Shown here piece after piece: positions 1 through 12,441 of a stretch of DNA of 64,000 bases. The notes beneath the pieces were generated by a model. That model was not told where the DNA came from. It was given only the letters and a program-made list of their open reading frames with translations, and did not search any database. The translations under genes and the position numbers were made by a program. Each line of letters opens with the position of its first letter. Positions within the stretch are counted from its first letter, which is position 1. The stretch is from Oncomelania hupensis. Taxonomy: Eukaryota > Mollusca > Gastropoda > Littorinimorpha > Pomatiopsidae. Where the stretch lies: the NCBI GenBank assembly GCA_036898135.1, contig CM072522.1, positions 13,639,399-13,703,398 on the forward strand, in the 5' to 3' direction.

Positions 1-1549
1 ATGCTTTGTATTCTTCGTTGTAGATCTGCTGTGAGAGTCCATGTTTCGCAAGCGTATAGGAAGATGGAGATGACAAGGGAGCGCAGCAGCCTTACCTTGG
101 AATGTAGACTCATGGTCTTGTCTTTCCAAATGGGTTTCAACCTTGTCAGGGCAGCATTTGTTTAATCGATCATGGAGAGGACTTCCTGTCGGGACCCATT
201 GTCTGACACAATGGCTCCTAAATATTTGAAGCTATGCACTGTGTTGAGGGATTTGCTTTGGACTTTGATGTCCATGTTGATGCCATTGGTGTTGGTGGTC
301 ATCATTTTGTTCTTCTCTGCACTTATTTCCATTCCATAGGCTCTAGAGGTGGTGTCAAGCCTCTGTACCAGCTGTTCAAGTTCTTATTCCTCTCCAGCCA
401 ATCCATCAATATCATCCGCAAAACGGAGGTTCAAGATTGCTCTACCCCCTATGCTGACTGTGCCTTCGTGATCTGTAAGGGCATCTAACATGATGCGCTC
501 TAAGAAGATGTTGAAGAGTGTTGGAGAGAGTAGGCATCCTTGACGCACACCGATTGTTGTTCTAAATCAGTTTCCGATGGCGTTGTTGTGGAGGACTGCA
601 CTGGTAGCCTTGTCATACAGGCTTTTGATGACTTCAATAATTTTAACGCTAATGTTGTAAAGTTTCATTGTTGCCCACAGAGCTGCGTGCCAGACTCTGT
701 CAAACGCTTTCTTTAAGTCTACAAGCACATTATAGAGATGTTGTTGGTGCTGTAGGTATTTCTCGCAGTTTATTCTGAGGTTGAAAATCTGTTCAGTGGT
801 ACTTCGCCCTGCCCTGAATCCTGCTTGTTCTTCAACTATTATTTATTCAGCTTGGGGTTTGAACCTGTTGAGTTTTATTTTCAGGAGGACTTTGCCGGGA
901 TGGCTGATGAGGCTGATGGTGCGGTCATTTTCACATTCCTGAAGGTTACCTTTTTTGGAAGAATGATGATAAGCGACTGGGTCCATAGTGTAGGCCACTC
1001 CCCACTCTGCCAGACCTTGTTATAGATAATGTTGAGGGCGTCAATCATCCTTTCTCCTCCTGCTTGAAGCAATTCCACTGATATGTTGTCCACTCCCGCT
1101 GACTTCCATTTCTTCAGCGAATGCACTGTTGCCTCAAATTCTTCTCGGAGAATTTGGAGGATTTGTTCTTCTCTGTTCTGGGGATGCTAGAAATGATTGG
1201 TCTCCGTTTGGTGTGTGGTTGTAAAGGTCAGAGCAGTACTGTGTCCATCTATCCAAGACTTCTTGTTCTTCTGTAAGGCATAGGCCAGACAAGCTTTGGA
1301 TCGTGGTGACCTTGGGCTGTTTAACATTTGTCAGCCGCTTCACAGTCTGGTAGGCCTTCTTGCTGTTGTTCTTGTTCAGACTGTTCTCTATTTCCTGGCA
1401 TTGATCTTCTATCCAGTTTTCCTTTGCTGTGCGCATGCTTTTCGGATGCCATTGTTAATTTTTCGGTACGCATCAGTTCCCTGTGAGGAGTTCTTTTTCT
1501 TTTTCATCTCTCTTCGTTTATCACACAGATCCAAAAGTTCAGGTGTGAT

Positions 1550-2326
1550 TCACGGTTTTTTCTTTGGGCGGTGTTTGCCAAGGATCTCCGCGGCGGCATC
1601 TGTCACAGATGAGTTGAAGGCGGTGGTCATGGTGTGGACATCTACTTCACCAGCCCCCAAAATGAGCAGTGGTGCAAATTTCCCTCCAATTGTGGCTTGA
1701 AATATTTCTGCCACCTCCGGGTCTTGCAGTTTGTCCAACTTCAGTCTAGTGCACTTTGCTGTGTTCTCTCTCTTCAAGTGGAGCCGGAAGGACATCATCA
1801 CGAGATCGTGGTTACTTCCGATGTCTGCTCCTGGAAAGGTGCGTGTCCTGCCAATGCTGATGCTTGATCTGAAACATGTTTTGACCATGATGTAGTCGAT
1901 CTGGTTGTGATGCTCCCCGCTGGGACTGTGCCACGTCCATCGTCTGGATTGTTTGTGGAGACCAAGCGTGTTTGCCAGTACCAGATTGTTGTATCTGGCA
2001 AACTTCAAGAGTCTCAGACCCCTGTCATTTGTCTGGGTGTTGCAACGGGGTCCACATGTGTCTCCCCAGTTGTAGTGCGCATCGTGGCCAATCTTGGCAT
2101 TCCAGTCGCCTTGCACTATGACTATGTCCTTCTTTGGCACTTGGTCAAGGACAGTCTGTAGATGTTCATAAAAATCCTCCACTTCGCTGTCGTCATAGCC
2201 TGATGTTGGGGCATAGGCCTGGATGATGGTGATGTTGAAAGGGGCTGCTCTTAGACGGATGGTAATGAGTCTACTGGAGACTGGGCGGCAACCCATGACA
2301 GTGGCTAGAAAGTCTATGTCGACCAA
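1550..2326 (-). pseudogene. LINE family A endonuclease domain (APE type)
   Basis: An open 258-residue stretch with recognisable APE-endonuclease motifs: QAYAPTS near residue 36, GDWNAKIG near 73, and the catalytic-type SNHDLV near 173. It nicks target DNA in intact elements. The same protein occurs at 42681-43292. Upstream N-terminal endonuclease residues are present in the DNA but out of frame, and the ORF ends before the RT, so this is a fragment of a dead element, not a host gene. Confidence 0.85.
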
Positions 2327-2685
2327 GAATCCAACACCTTGTTCCTGCCTGTCATCTCTACCGCTGAAATAAAGCTTGTGGACTTTGTCGGTCGTTGTTT
2401 CACCTAGGCCTTTCCAGCGCAGTTCGCTGATACCTAAAATGTTCCATCGATAGTGGTCCTGCTCGTGAGCCAGTTCTTCTAATTTACCCTCCGCAGTTAG
2501 GGTACTGACATTCCAGGTTCCTATGACGATGTTGTCTCTCGTGCGGATTTGCTAAGTTGTCCATCAGTAACGCACTTATCACCTCCGTCCTGGTGGCCAA
2601 CGGAGGGTTCAGTGTTTGGTGACCAGGGCGACGACCGATCCGGTATTGAATTAGTGTTTTTTTTCATCATGCAGTGTGTTTTGGG

Positions 2686-2764
2686 CTAGAAAGACACATG
2701 TGTCTCCCCAGTTGTAGTGCGCACGATGCGCACTACAACTGGGAAGACACATGTGTCTTTCTAG
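2686..2764. repeat. Near-perfect palindrome, 38-bp arms, 3-bp spacer
   Basis: Left arm 2686-2723 and right arm 2727-2764 are inverted copies with one mismatch, separated by cga. The arm also matches part of the family A endonuclease (the AHYNWGDTC-coding segment near 2050-2085), so the palindrome was built from element sequence moved into the leader. It would extrude a strong hairpin. Confidence 0.9.
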
Positions 2765-3041
2765 GGCTGCTGTCAGGTGCCCAATCCTCTCCAGGCTGTT
2801 GACCACAGCGGAAATCCACGAACACATTGTGGCTCGCCTTGGGGGTGAGCGCGTGGTCGTTGAACCTGTAGTAATGTGAGGTTCCTCCGCCCTGGCCGGT
2901 GACTTCTGTGTAGAACACAAAAAAACAAACATTAAACTAATATCCCACAATGAGTATTCAAGACTATTGACTTCGTAGGTCTTGTAGATCTGTGCAATAC
3001 AGTATACAACACCATGTCATGCATTGAGTCAATTAGTTTGT

Positions 3042-3165
3042 GAGAGAGAGGGAGAGAGAGAGAGCGAGAGAGAGAGAGAGATTCACACACACACACACGC
3101 ACCCACACTCCCACACACACCCACACATACACACACAAACACACACACACACACTCACACACATA
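3042..3165. repeat. Compound (GA)n/(CA)n microsatellite
   Basis: GA-rich run about 3042-3080, then imperfect CA repeats to about 3165, directly followed by the 3' tail of the next LINE copy. Confidence 0.9.
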
Positions 3166-3170
3166 CACTC

Positions 3171-4155
3171 CTGTCCTATCCTATCCTATCCATCTCGTAA
3201 CTCGAAAATCGTTGGGGCACCACAGATGATCGTTTAACCAGCGTACTCCATCTTTCTCTGTCCTCAGCAACCCTCATGGCTTCGCTCAGTGTCAAGCCAG
3301 TGCATTTTATTTTTCTGTATCTCCTTCTTCTGCCTCTTTGCATCTTGCCTTGCAGGATGGTCTTTGCAAGGCTTGATGCTCTGCTGACGTGGACATACCG
3401 GCGGAGTTTCCGTTTCTTCTCCACTGTGAGCATGTCATCATGTTGTTCGATGGCTTGCTTCGTCATTGGTGATGTGCTGGCTATAGGAAATTCCCAGAAG
3501 TCTTCTGTAGCACCTCATCTCCATGTTTTGTATTCTTCGTTGTAGGGCTGCTGTCAGGGTCCATGTTTTGCAAGCGTATAGGAAGATGGAGTTGACAAGA
3601 GAGCACAGCAGCCTTACCGTGGAATGTAGACTGATGGACCTGTCTTTCATGGGCATCAAACTTGTCAGTGCAACAGTTGTTTGTACGATCCTGGAGAGGA
3701 TGTTCTTGGTCATCATTTTGGTCTTCTCTGCATTTATTTCCATTCCATAGGCTCTGGAGGTGGTGTCAAGCCTCTGTACAAGCTGTTCAAGTTCTTGTTC
3801 CTCTCCAGCCAATCCATTAATGTCATCCGCAAAACGGAGGTTGGAGATTGCTCTACCCCCTATGCTGACTGTGCCTTCGTGATCTGCAAGGGCATCTGAC
3901 ATGATGCGTTCTAGGAAGATGTTGAAGAGTGTTGGAGAGAGTAGGCATCCTTGACGCACACCGATTGTTTTTCTGAAGCAGTTCCCGATGGCGCTGTTGT
4001 GGAGGACTGCACTGGTAGCCTTGTCATACAGGCTTTTGATGACTTCAATAATTTTAGGGCTGACGTTGTACACTCTTGTGGTTGCCCACAGAGCAGCATG
4101 CCAGACTCGGTCAAACGCTTTCTTGTAGTCTACAGAAACATGATATAGATGTTGT
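3171..4155 (-). mobile_element. LINE family A, copy 2 (5'-truncated)
   Basis: The 3' end is the TATCC repeat at about 3173-3190 (GGATA on the coding strand). Reading leftward from 4155, it keeps the RT fingers/palm segment with DYKKAFDRVWHAALW, the SPTLFN motif, and an intact FADD catalytic box (in NLRFADDINGLAGEEQ). The thumb and C-terminal WTLTA...RRIQNMEMRCYRRLLGI segment follows. A frame change separates it from the arginine-rich C-terminus (3466-3176). It abuts the oppositely oriented copy 3 head to head near 4155. Confidence 0.85.
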
Positions 4156-4810
4156 TGATCAAAGTCCAAGGCCAATCTCTCAACACGCTGCATAGCTTCA
4201 AATATTTAGGAGACATTATATCAGACAATGGGTCCCGATAGGAAGTCCTCTCCAGGATTGCGCAAACAACTGCTGCCTTGTCAAGGTTGAAGCCCATTTG
4301 GAAAGATAGGTCCATCAGTCTACATTCCAAGGTAAGGCCGCTGCGCTCCCTTGTCATTTCCATCTTCCTATACGCTTGCGAAACATGGACCCTCACAGCA
4401 GCCCTACAACGACGAATACAAAGCATGGAGATGAGGTGTTACGGAAGACTTCCGGGCATTTCCTATACCCGGCACATCACCAACGACGAAGTCCGGCAGA
4501 CCATCACACAAGCCATTGGACAGCACGATGATATGCTCACAGTGGTGAAGAAACGGAAACTCCGATGGTATGGCCACGTCACCAGAGCATCAGGCCTTGC
4601 AAAGACCATCCTTTAAGGCCCAGTGCATGGAGTCAGAAAAAGTGGGAGACAGAAAAAGAGGTGGGAGGACAACATTCGAGAATGGACTGGCTTGACACTG
4701 AGCGTTGGCATGAGGGTTGCTGAGGACAGAGAAAGATGGAGTACGCTGGTTAAACGATTATCTGTGGTGCCCCAACGACTTTCGAGTTACGGGATATGGT
4801 GAGAGTTGTC
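4156..4810 (+). mobile_element. LINE family A, copy 3 (5'-truncated)
   Basis: It starts in the RT thumb region, passes through the C-terminal WTLTAALQRRIQSMEMRC segment and ends near the ACGGGATA tail at about 4800. A stop truncates the frame near 4616. Both copies 2 and 3 contain the same C-terminal region, so they are two insertions and not one twin-primed inversion. Confidence 0.8.
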
Positions 4811-4819
4811 GTGTTGAGA

Positions 4820-5090
4820 TTTGGAAGCTCTGCCGATGGCTTGTGAGTCCATAAGCCAGGATTCCAAAGAGATCAAGTTTATTTCAAGGGAGATATACAC
4901 AAGAGGTGCTGAAGACACAGCACTAAACAGAATCTACCATATGCAATTATGCATAAGCAAGGCGCGACCACCAGGATCCGAAATGAATGCACGTTCTCAC
5001 CTCTCCAAGAATGGAGGCCAAGTAAAATAAAGTGTGACAGGAGAACAACTAGTGTTTAAATATCACCCGATGGATCCAAACATTTAATAT
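4820..5090. other. Intergenic, nothing recognised
   Basis: No motif, repeat or convincing exon was seen here. Confidence 0.4.
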
Positions 5091-5096
5091 GGTGGT

Positions 5097-5445
5097 GAGG
5101 CGCGGTGGCCGAGTGGTTAGAGCGTTGGCTTGCGGATCTGAAGGTCCCGAGTTCGAGCCCAGGCCGGGGCATTGTGTTGTTTCCTTGGGAAAGACACTTT
5201 ACTCCCGTTTCCCACTCCTTCGGATGAGAGTATAAACCGAGGTCTAGTCTGTGTCGCATGCATTCCATCATAACGGACTTTAAAGATCCTGACGCTCATG
5301 TCCTAGACGGGTGAGTGCCGGTGACAAGAACACACCCAGCATGTACCTTGGGTAAAGCGCTTCACTTGGGGCTGCTGTATTTTCAAAAAATGAAAGTGCC
5401 CGAATTTCACCTTGGTGGTAATATAGTTGTTATAATAAAATTTAA
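5097..5445 (+). mobile_element. tRNA-derived SINE
   Basis: The head resembles a class II (Leu/Ser-like) tRNA: an A-box-like GGCCGAGTGGTTAGAGC at about 5107, then a B-box-like GAGTTCGAGCC at about 5149. A conserved-looking core follows (TTGGGAAAGACACTTTACTCC near 5185) and an AT-rich end near 5440. A piece of the same body (GAGAGTATAAACCGAGGTCTA) recurs at about 5890. Confidence 0.75.
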
Positions 5446-5544
5446 AAGAAATAAAGAATAATTTTTTTTTACAAATACGGAACTTTTAATCAATGTGAAC
5501 GATCAACAATGTCTGTAGTTTCAGAAAAATATAAATTTTGCTTC

Positions 5545-5665
5545 TCGCACAGCAGGAGTCATCCAAGGCCAGACTGACAACAAGGGAACAAACTCCCCCT
5601 GGCAACCTCAAGGGAGACCACCTCTCACAAGCATAACCAGCCGCCTTTCACTCCGCCACATAAAT
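5545..5665 (+). repeat. Fragment of the TTA-tailed repeat family
   Basis: Matches the 3' half of the two units at 19605-20530 (CACAGCAGGAGTCATCCAAGG, then ACCAGCCGCCTTTC). Truncated at both ends. Confidence 0.5.
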
Positions 5666-5789
5666 CTCTCAGAAGTAATAACTATAGTTATGTACGATGT
5701 TGACCAATCAAGTCATTATCAAACGTTCATCTCGCATCATATAAGCCTTTAAGCGTCCCGGTTTCACGTTACTAGAGCCCAAAGAACGG

Positions 5790-6080
5790 ACGTGGGTTTT
5801 GTTCTCGCAAGGGTTGGGAGTTGGTTGGTGGACAACAGCATTAACTCACGTGAACCTTATCAGGTCACTTACTCGAGAGTGTTAAGAGTTGAGAGTATAA
5901 ACCGAGGTCTAATCTGTGTACGCACGCCTTGCCAGATCCTCACAGACGGGGGTCGAGTGCTAGAATCATCAATACACCAAGCATGCACTATAGGTCTTGT
6001 TGCCCCCTTGCCCTGGGTGGCGGTGCTCTTGCGGCTGTCGCACGTTTGCTGAGAAGGCAGCCAGAATATCGTCCGCAAAA
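5790..6080 (+). repeat. SINE body fragment and flank
   Basis: Contains GAGAGTATAAACCGAGGTCTA, shared with the SINE at 5097-5445, but no tRNA head. No coding evidence. Confidence 0.4.
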
Positions 6081-6356
6081 ATAAGTTGAAAACAAATAAA
6101 TATAAATTAAAAATAAAAATAAATATTTTTTAAAAACTTTTATTCTCCAAAACATGCATGCAGATAATATATTTTCCATTATTTTTCAAAGGCCAAATGA
6201 GGATGGACATATAAGAAGAAAATGTTACAACATAAAAAGAAGAAATATTAGTTCTTTATGTCGCATGTATAAAGTCATACTCTTTGGATTTCAATTTCTT
6301 TCGCAATAATATCTACATACATATTTGGTATTTTAGAAAAATTAAAAAAGAAAGTA

Positions 6357-6419
6357 GAAAGGTGGGGAGAAGGAAGAGAGAGGGGGAAGGAGGATAGAAG
6401 AGAGAGAGAAGAGAGAGAG

Positions 6420-6484
<65 letters not shown>
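6357..6484. repeat. GA-rich microsatellite
   Basis: Interrupted at first, then pure (GA)n to 6484, lying at the 3' end of the adjoining minus-strand LINE and possibly seeded by it. Confidence 0.9.
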
Positions 6485-6485
<1 letters not shown>

Positions 6486-6494
6486 ACCATGGGT

Positions 6495-8495
6495 CGACAT
6501 TATCATTTCACAAAATATACAAAACCAGGATTAGCACGCAGTGAAAAATACAGATACATTTAAACTATAAAATATAAGCGCTTATATATCGTCAAACAGT
6601 GGTTAGTACGGGTGCCATTCTTGTACACATTTTTGATATCTCATTTGTAAAAGGGCCATGTATTTTTCTACTTCATACGGGCTTTTTAGTACAGCTGTAA
6701 AGGACCTGTAAAGTGTTGTTTTTTTTCTTCTATTTTGCCTTTGTAAATGAATTATTTTAATAATAAAATTAACAAATCTAATATTGTGTCCGTTCTTATA
6801 TTTATTTCTCAGCCAAATATTACGAGATGTTCGCTGAAGTGGAAAGCAATAGCATTATAACACCTAGAATTTAGGGCTCTCTCAAATTCAGTCCAAAACC
6901 TTTGAACGAAAGGACACTTACAGAAAAGGTGTTGTATATTTTCCCTTTCATTTTCACAAAAAGTACAATTAATACTCTGTTCAACTCCAATGCTAGATAA
7001 TACTGTATTGGTTCCTATCATTCTATGAATTATTCTAATTTACAGCCACTTCAATTTGATTTCCCTAATTTCCTGTGCTTTCTTAAATATTATTTTCCAT
7101 TCAACTGTACGCACTATTCTCCCGTCCCAGTTTTTACAACAGTTAGGTTTTACATCATCTTTGACTAATGTATCATATAATATCCTCGCACCTCTAGGAG
7201 TTGTACCAATAAGTCTCAACACTTTACTATTTTTATAATCAGCAACATCGGCGGTAGCCAGTTGCAGTCCACACCAGCGAACATATCTCTTAACAGCCTC
7301 TACACAGCCATAATACACTAAAAAATTTGTAGTAATATTATATTTGTTAACAAACACTTGAAAACTTTAAAAAATGCCATTATTATTTAACAAACTTCCA
7401 ATTATATATGCACCTTTTTGAATCCAGTCTGGAAAGTAAATTGTTTTATCTTTAACTAAAATATTATTATTACAAAATAATGGCTCCGATAAAATTTCCT
7501 CAGCGCATTCAAGTCTAATTTTATCTCCCAGAATTTCATATGCCCTAAGAACATCATACCAGAATGGATTACAATTTTTTTCCATACACAATTTGTTACC
7601 AAGCTTTTTAATTAATAATACCTTTTCATTAACAATTTCAATTATATTTTTCCATTTATGTTTAGTCTTCGTCAACTTTCTGATCCAAGTTATTTTTAAT
7701 GCGCTCATATAATGGCGTACATCTGGAATGCCAATACCTCCATCAGATATACTTTTCATTGAAGACTTTTTAGAAATCTTAGCATTTTTATTATTCCAAA
7801 CAAATGTAAAAATACTGTTTTGAATAGAATTGACAATATTGTCTGGTGGATTCGGCAATAACAGCCATAGATACACAAGCTTCGACAAGATCAACGATTT
7901 TAGCACAGCAACCCGACCAACTGGCGTTAACTGACGTTTTAACCATATCTTGTATAGTATCTTAATTTCTAGAAAATTTGCTTCAAAATTTAATTTAACA
8001 CAGTCTTTTAAGTTATTTGTAAAAATAATTCCAAGTATTTTAAATGTCTCTGGGTTCCATTCCACGCGCAGATGGGGCATGTAAACAATACGAGAATTCT
8101 TATTACTACCTAACCAGATTGCGCTACTCTTGTCTGTATTTAAAACTAAGCCAGAAAAAGAGCCAAAACGTTCAATAGTATTTATAGAATGTCTAAATGA
8201 ATTTTCGTCTCCTTCTAACATTATTTCAGTATCATCTGCATATTGCGAAATTTTACTTTCGTTATTATTAATTTTTATCCCTTTTACTTCTTTATTTTGC
8301 TTAATCACAACTGCCAAAATTTCTACACACATAAGAAATAAATAACATGAAATTGAGTCTCCTTGTCTACAGCCCCTCTGCACATGAAACCATGACGTTA
8401 GACCTCCATTCACAGTTACTGCGGATTTAATGTTATAATAGAAGGTAGCAATCCATTTACTGAAGTCAGGACCACATCCAAAAGCATTTAGCACT
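6495..8495 (-). mobile_element. L1/Tx1-like LINE, 5'-truncated
   Basis: Reads leftward from inside the RT. 8494-7367 encodes 375 residues carrying GCRQGDSISCYLF and the catalytic-box motif QYADDTEIML, then thumb motifs (WNNKNAKISKK, GGIGIPDVRHYMSALKITWI). A stop interrupts at 7367. The frame then continues 7357-7040 and, after a second break, into 7021-6809, which holds a C-terminal zinc-ribbon pattern CTFCENERENIQHLFCKCP. The YADD box is intact but there are at least two breaks. It lies immediately upstream of gene 1's first recognised exon. Confidence 0.85.
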
Positions 8496-8568
8496 TTATA
8501 AAAATAAATAATTATTTAAAAAATAAAAACAAAAACAATTCACAATCCATCGTTTTATTTCCCTGCAG

Positions 8569-8740
8569 ACTACCATGCTGCTGAAGAAATCTAAGCTCTG
8601 CGGCACCCTGGGCAGGATTTGCAGGTTGTTGATGTTGGTGGTGGCGGTCGTGCTGTTGGTTTTGGCTGGACGGTACTACCGCGACTATTCCATACTTCAA
8701 GGACAATTGCAACGGTGGCCTGGGTTTGGACCTGAGAGAG
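8569..8740 (+). CDS. Gene 1 exon with start codon (membrane anchor)
   Basis: Acceptor TTTTATTTCCCTGCAG ends at 8568, so a non-coding 5' exon should lie upstream; it was not found. ATG at 8575. Encodes residues 1-55 plus the first base of Gly56, including the LLMLVVAVVLLVL anchor. Donor GTAGGT at 8741. Confidence 0.85.
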
Positions 8741-11700
8741 GTAGGTCTACACCAGTATTGGGGCTTTAATTTTTTTAATTTATTTAATTTGATTTAATTT
8801 CATTTACATGCTTTATTTTTGTGTTATTTTTAGTTTTTTTTTTAATTTTAATTTTAATTTTTATGTAATCCAATGTATTTTACTTACTTGCAAAATAAAA
8901 TAAAATAATTAATAAAACAACAACAACGACGACGTAACAAAAAACAATAAAACTGAAACCGAACGTTTATTTTATTTGTATTTTTATTTAGATTTGTTAA
9001 AATTGTATTTTATATGTTTTTGTTGTTGTGCAGCGGTTTGGCTTGGTTTGGATTGGTTTGCAGTGGTTTTTATTGTTGTTGGTTTGGATTGGTTTTCAGT
9101 GGTTTTTAATGTTGTTTGGTTTAGTTTGCGGTGTTGTGTTTTGTTTTCCATTTGTAGTGTTTTTGATCCCATTGTTGTGTTGTTGTGTTTTGTTTACCAT
9201 TTGGTAGTGTTTTTGATCCCATTGTTGTTCGGTTGTGTTTTCCATTGGTAGTGTTTTTGATCCCATTGTTGTTCTGTTGTGTTTTCCATTGGTAGTGTTT
9301 TTTGATCCCATTGTTGTTCGGTTGTGTTTTCCATTGGTAGTGTTTTTGATCCCATTGTTGTTCTGTTGTGTTTTCCATTTGGTAGTGATTTTGATCCCAT
9401 TGTTGTGTTGTTGTGTTTTGTTTGGGGTGTGCCTGATAGGTGTTGTTTTTGTTTGTTGTTTAGAGTGTATGATATGATGTGCATTGGTATGGTAATGGTA
9501 TGTCATGCCATGTTATGGTACGGTACGATGTCTTGAAGTACGTTTGAGGTCGAGAGCAAAACAAAACCCAAAAAAAACTAGATGTTTAATTCATGCTAAG
9601 AAATGACTATTTTATTATAAAGTAATGCTTTTTTTCCCTTTCTGTCTTTTATTTTTTCATTTTTTTTGTTGGTTAGGCGGTGTGAAGGGTATGTACGTGT
9701 TGGGGGAAGGGTGGTGAGAATGGTGGTGGGGGTTGGGGGGATGAACTTCCAGACTTATCTGAAAATACTTTGAAACAGTCAAGAAGAGAAGGGGGAGGGG
9801 GAGAATCAGAACGAGCCATGTGTCGGTCCGTCCGTCCGTCTCTGTCCGTTGATCCGTTGGAAACCATATGTCAAGAACCACTGAACGTAGTTTGACCAAA
9901 CTTCATTGAAACATTACCTTGGTTAGTGGCATGGCTCCCCCGTTGGAGTGCCGGGGGTTTCAGTATAAATAGTATCCCCACTTTCTGGAAATTTAGTGCT
10001 TTAAATTCCCACTGTCGCTGTCTTTCTCCCATGTTCTTTCTCATTCCTACTCTGTTCTATCAATCTACTATATTATGTTCTTCTTCGCTAGACCAGTCAC
10101 CTATCTTTTTTCTTGAAAACTCTTCCAGGACAAAACTCCTCATTTGTGTGTGAGGTCTGATGGATCAGCTTGGGAATATTGGACGCTTTCTGCCAGGTGG
10201 TCACTGGGGCTTCATATGATGTTATTATTTGGCAATAGAGGCATTTTATATGTATGTGTTTTGTTGATATTTTATAATAATGTTTATATTCTATTTTGTT
10301 TTTGTAAACGGGGGTTAAATTAGAGTATAGCCTCAGCGTCCCCTGCGTGGGATGTCTTTATTGTAAAGTGACCAGCTGGTGCAGTGGAGTGCCTTCAGTG
10401 TTACCTCTAGGGTTGTTTCGGCAGATCTTTTATGCGGATCAGGGGCGAGTCCTCTTTCAGAAAAGTTGTGGTCTTGATTTTGTGGTCCTGATTCGGCTAT
10501 ACTGGTCCTGATTTGGCTCAGAAGAGTCCGCTGGACCTAAAGCAATAATCATGTAATGTAATGTAAGGTAGTGGCATGGCCTGCCTCCCGTCCTGTCACA
10601 TTCGCTCTATCGCAAAGGTCTAGGAGTCATTTAGGGCTAAGCACGTTTTGCTCAATATCTCGAAAACGGCTGAAGCGATTTTGTTGACCTTTGGTATGCA
10701 TGTGTTTTAAAAAATCACGGGCCATTCTTCATTCAGTAGCAGTCCGGCTGTCGGTCAGTGCGGTTGGTCCGTCTCTTCGAATTTCACTCTGGTTCAAAAC
10801 ACGCTTTTAGGCTGAATTTATCTCAAGAACAACTGACCGATATTCATCCTACTCCAAATAAGTTATTCAGATAGTGGCCTATTATTGCATGTTTTCCTTT
10901 TGCTTGGTTATGATAAAGCCGGGAGGGGGGTGGGGGGGGGGGGGGAGAAACAACATCGCCAAGGAAATGAACACTTTTGAAAATGCAAATTTTATCTGAC
11001 ATAATTATGTATGTGGGTGTCTGGAACTACATTTGAATGGGTTGCCATCTTGTGTGTATCCAACACTTGCGAAATTTTAATCTAAACTTTGTGTCCGGGC
11101 GTTTAAAAGGCCGTCCGCTAAAGACTTTGGATGATTTTTCTCCCTTATAATTCGTGTACAGGCGATCACATATGGAGTCACCGGAGCTATCAGCGTGCGC
11201 GTGCTGAATTCAGGGCTTTGTTGTGGCTGTTTCTGTGCGACTAGTTTGCGCCTGTTATATCGGGTGATGCTTAATGACTATTGTGGCCGCTTCGCGCCGT
11301 AGCGTTAACAGGGAGCCCACTGTCTTTTTAAAAGCTGCTTACATGCCCACCGGAGAACTTTCACCTCTATACTTGGGATTATTAGACTCTTATCTGCTAA
11401 TCTAGAGGTCAGATATATAATTGCGTTAACTTTATTTGGAGTAGATCATCAGGCCTTGCAAAGACCATCCTGCAAGGCACAGAGCAAGGAGGTAGAAGAA
11501 GAGGGAGACCGAAAAAGAGGTGGGAGGACAACATTCGAGAATAGACTGGCTTGACACTGAGCGACGCCATTAGGGTTGCTGATGACAGAGAAAGATGGAA
11601 TATGCTGGTTAAACGATCATCTGTGGTGCCCCAACGACCTCAGAGTTACGGGATAGGATAGGATAGGATAGGATAGGATAGGATTATTTGGAGTATGTAT

Positions 11701-12328
11701 GTTGTATGTATGTATTTAAAATATTGCATCGATTTACCTCGAACTTCGCACATGAAAGCACAAAGAAGGACTGCGGTGTCAAATTTGTTTTAGCATTCAT
11801 TATGTATTGTGCCTGATCTGTTCGAAAATACCTTCAGTTTAAGGCGATTTTCTCTGTCGAGGCCTTTCCAACAACCGCGATAGTGCATTGCCACTCTAGA
11901 ATCATCGTGTCCTATCCTATCCTATCCCGTAACTCAAAGGACTGTTGGGGCACCACTGATGATCGTTTAACCAGCGTACTCCATGTTTCTGTTCTCAGCA
12001 ACCCTCATGGCTTCGCTCAGTGTCAAACCATCGTGTATCATTTGCAAAAAAATAAATAAATAAATAAATAAATAAAAGTTGCTAAATAAATAACCTGCAC
12101 GGAAATACAACCTCTAGAGCCTAGACTAAACACGACAATAGGCTAACGTACCACAACTTTACAATAGGTTCTTTCCTTCGCTACTTACTCCCAAAACTCT
12201 TCAGTACGAGTAACAATATGAACTATTTTTGTAGTTATTGCATACTCCGCCTTGGTGATGATAATGATGACGATAATGACAATGATGACGTCGACGACGA
12301 TAATGATGACGACGACAATAATGACAAC

Positions 12329-12386
<58 letters not shown>

Positions 12387-12389
12387 GTT

Positions 12390-12441
<52 letters not shown>

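Larger units (their letters stand above)
1..2915 (-). mobile_element. RTE-like LINE (family A), copy 1, degenerate
   Basis: This non-LTR retrotransposon reads leftward and runs off the window start inside the reverse transcriptase. Its 5' leader (about 2760-2915) matches the leader of the + strand copy at 42.1 kb. The endonuclease follows (2326-1550), then broken linker and RT pieces (1436-1134, 1126-881 and below). The reading frame is broken several times, so the copy is dead. The RTE-like assignment rests on an APE endonuclease of the craniofacial-development-protein-2 type, the single-ORF layout, and the C-terminal arginine-rich tail followed by a short GGATA tail in sibling copies. A 38-bp-arm palindrome interrupts the leader. 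Confidence 0.85.
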
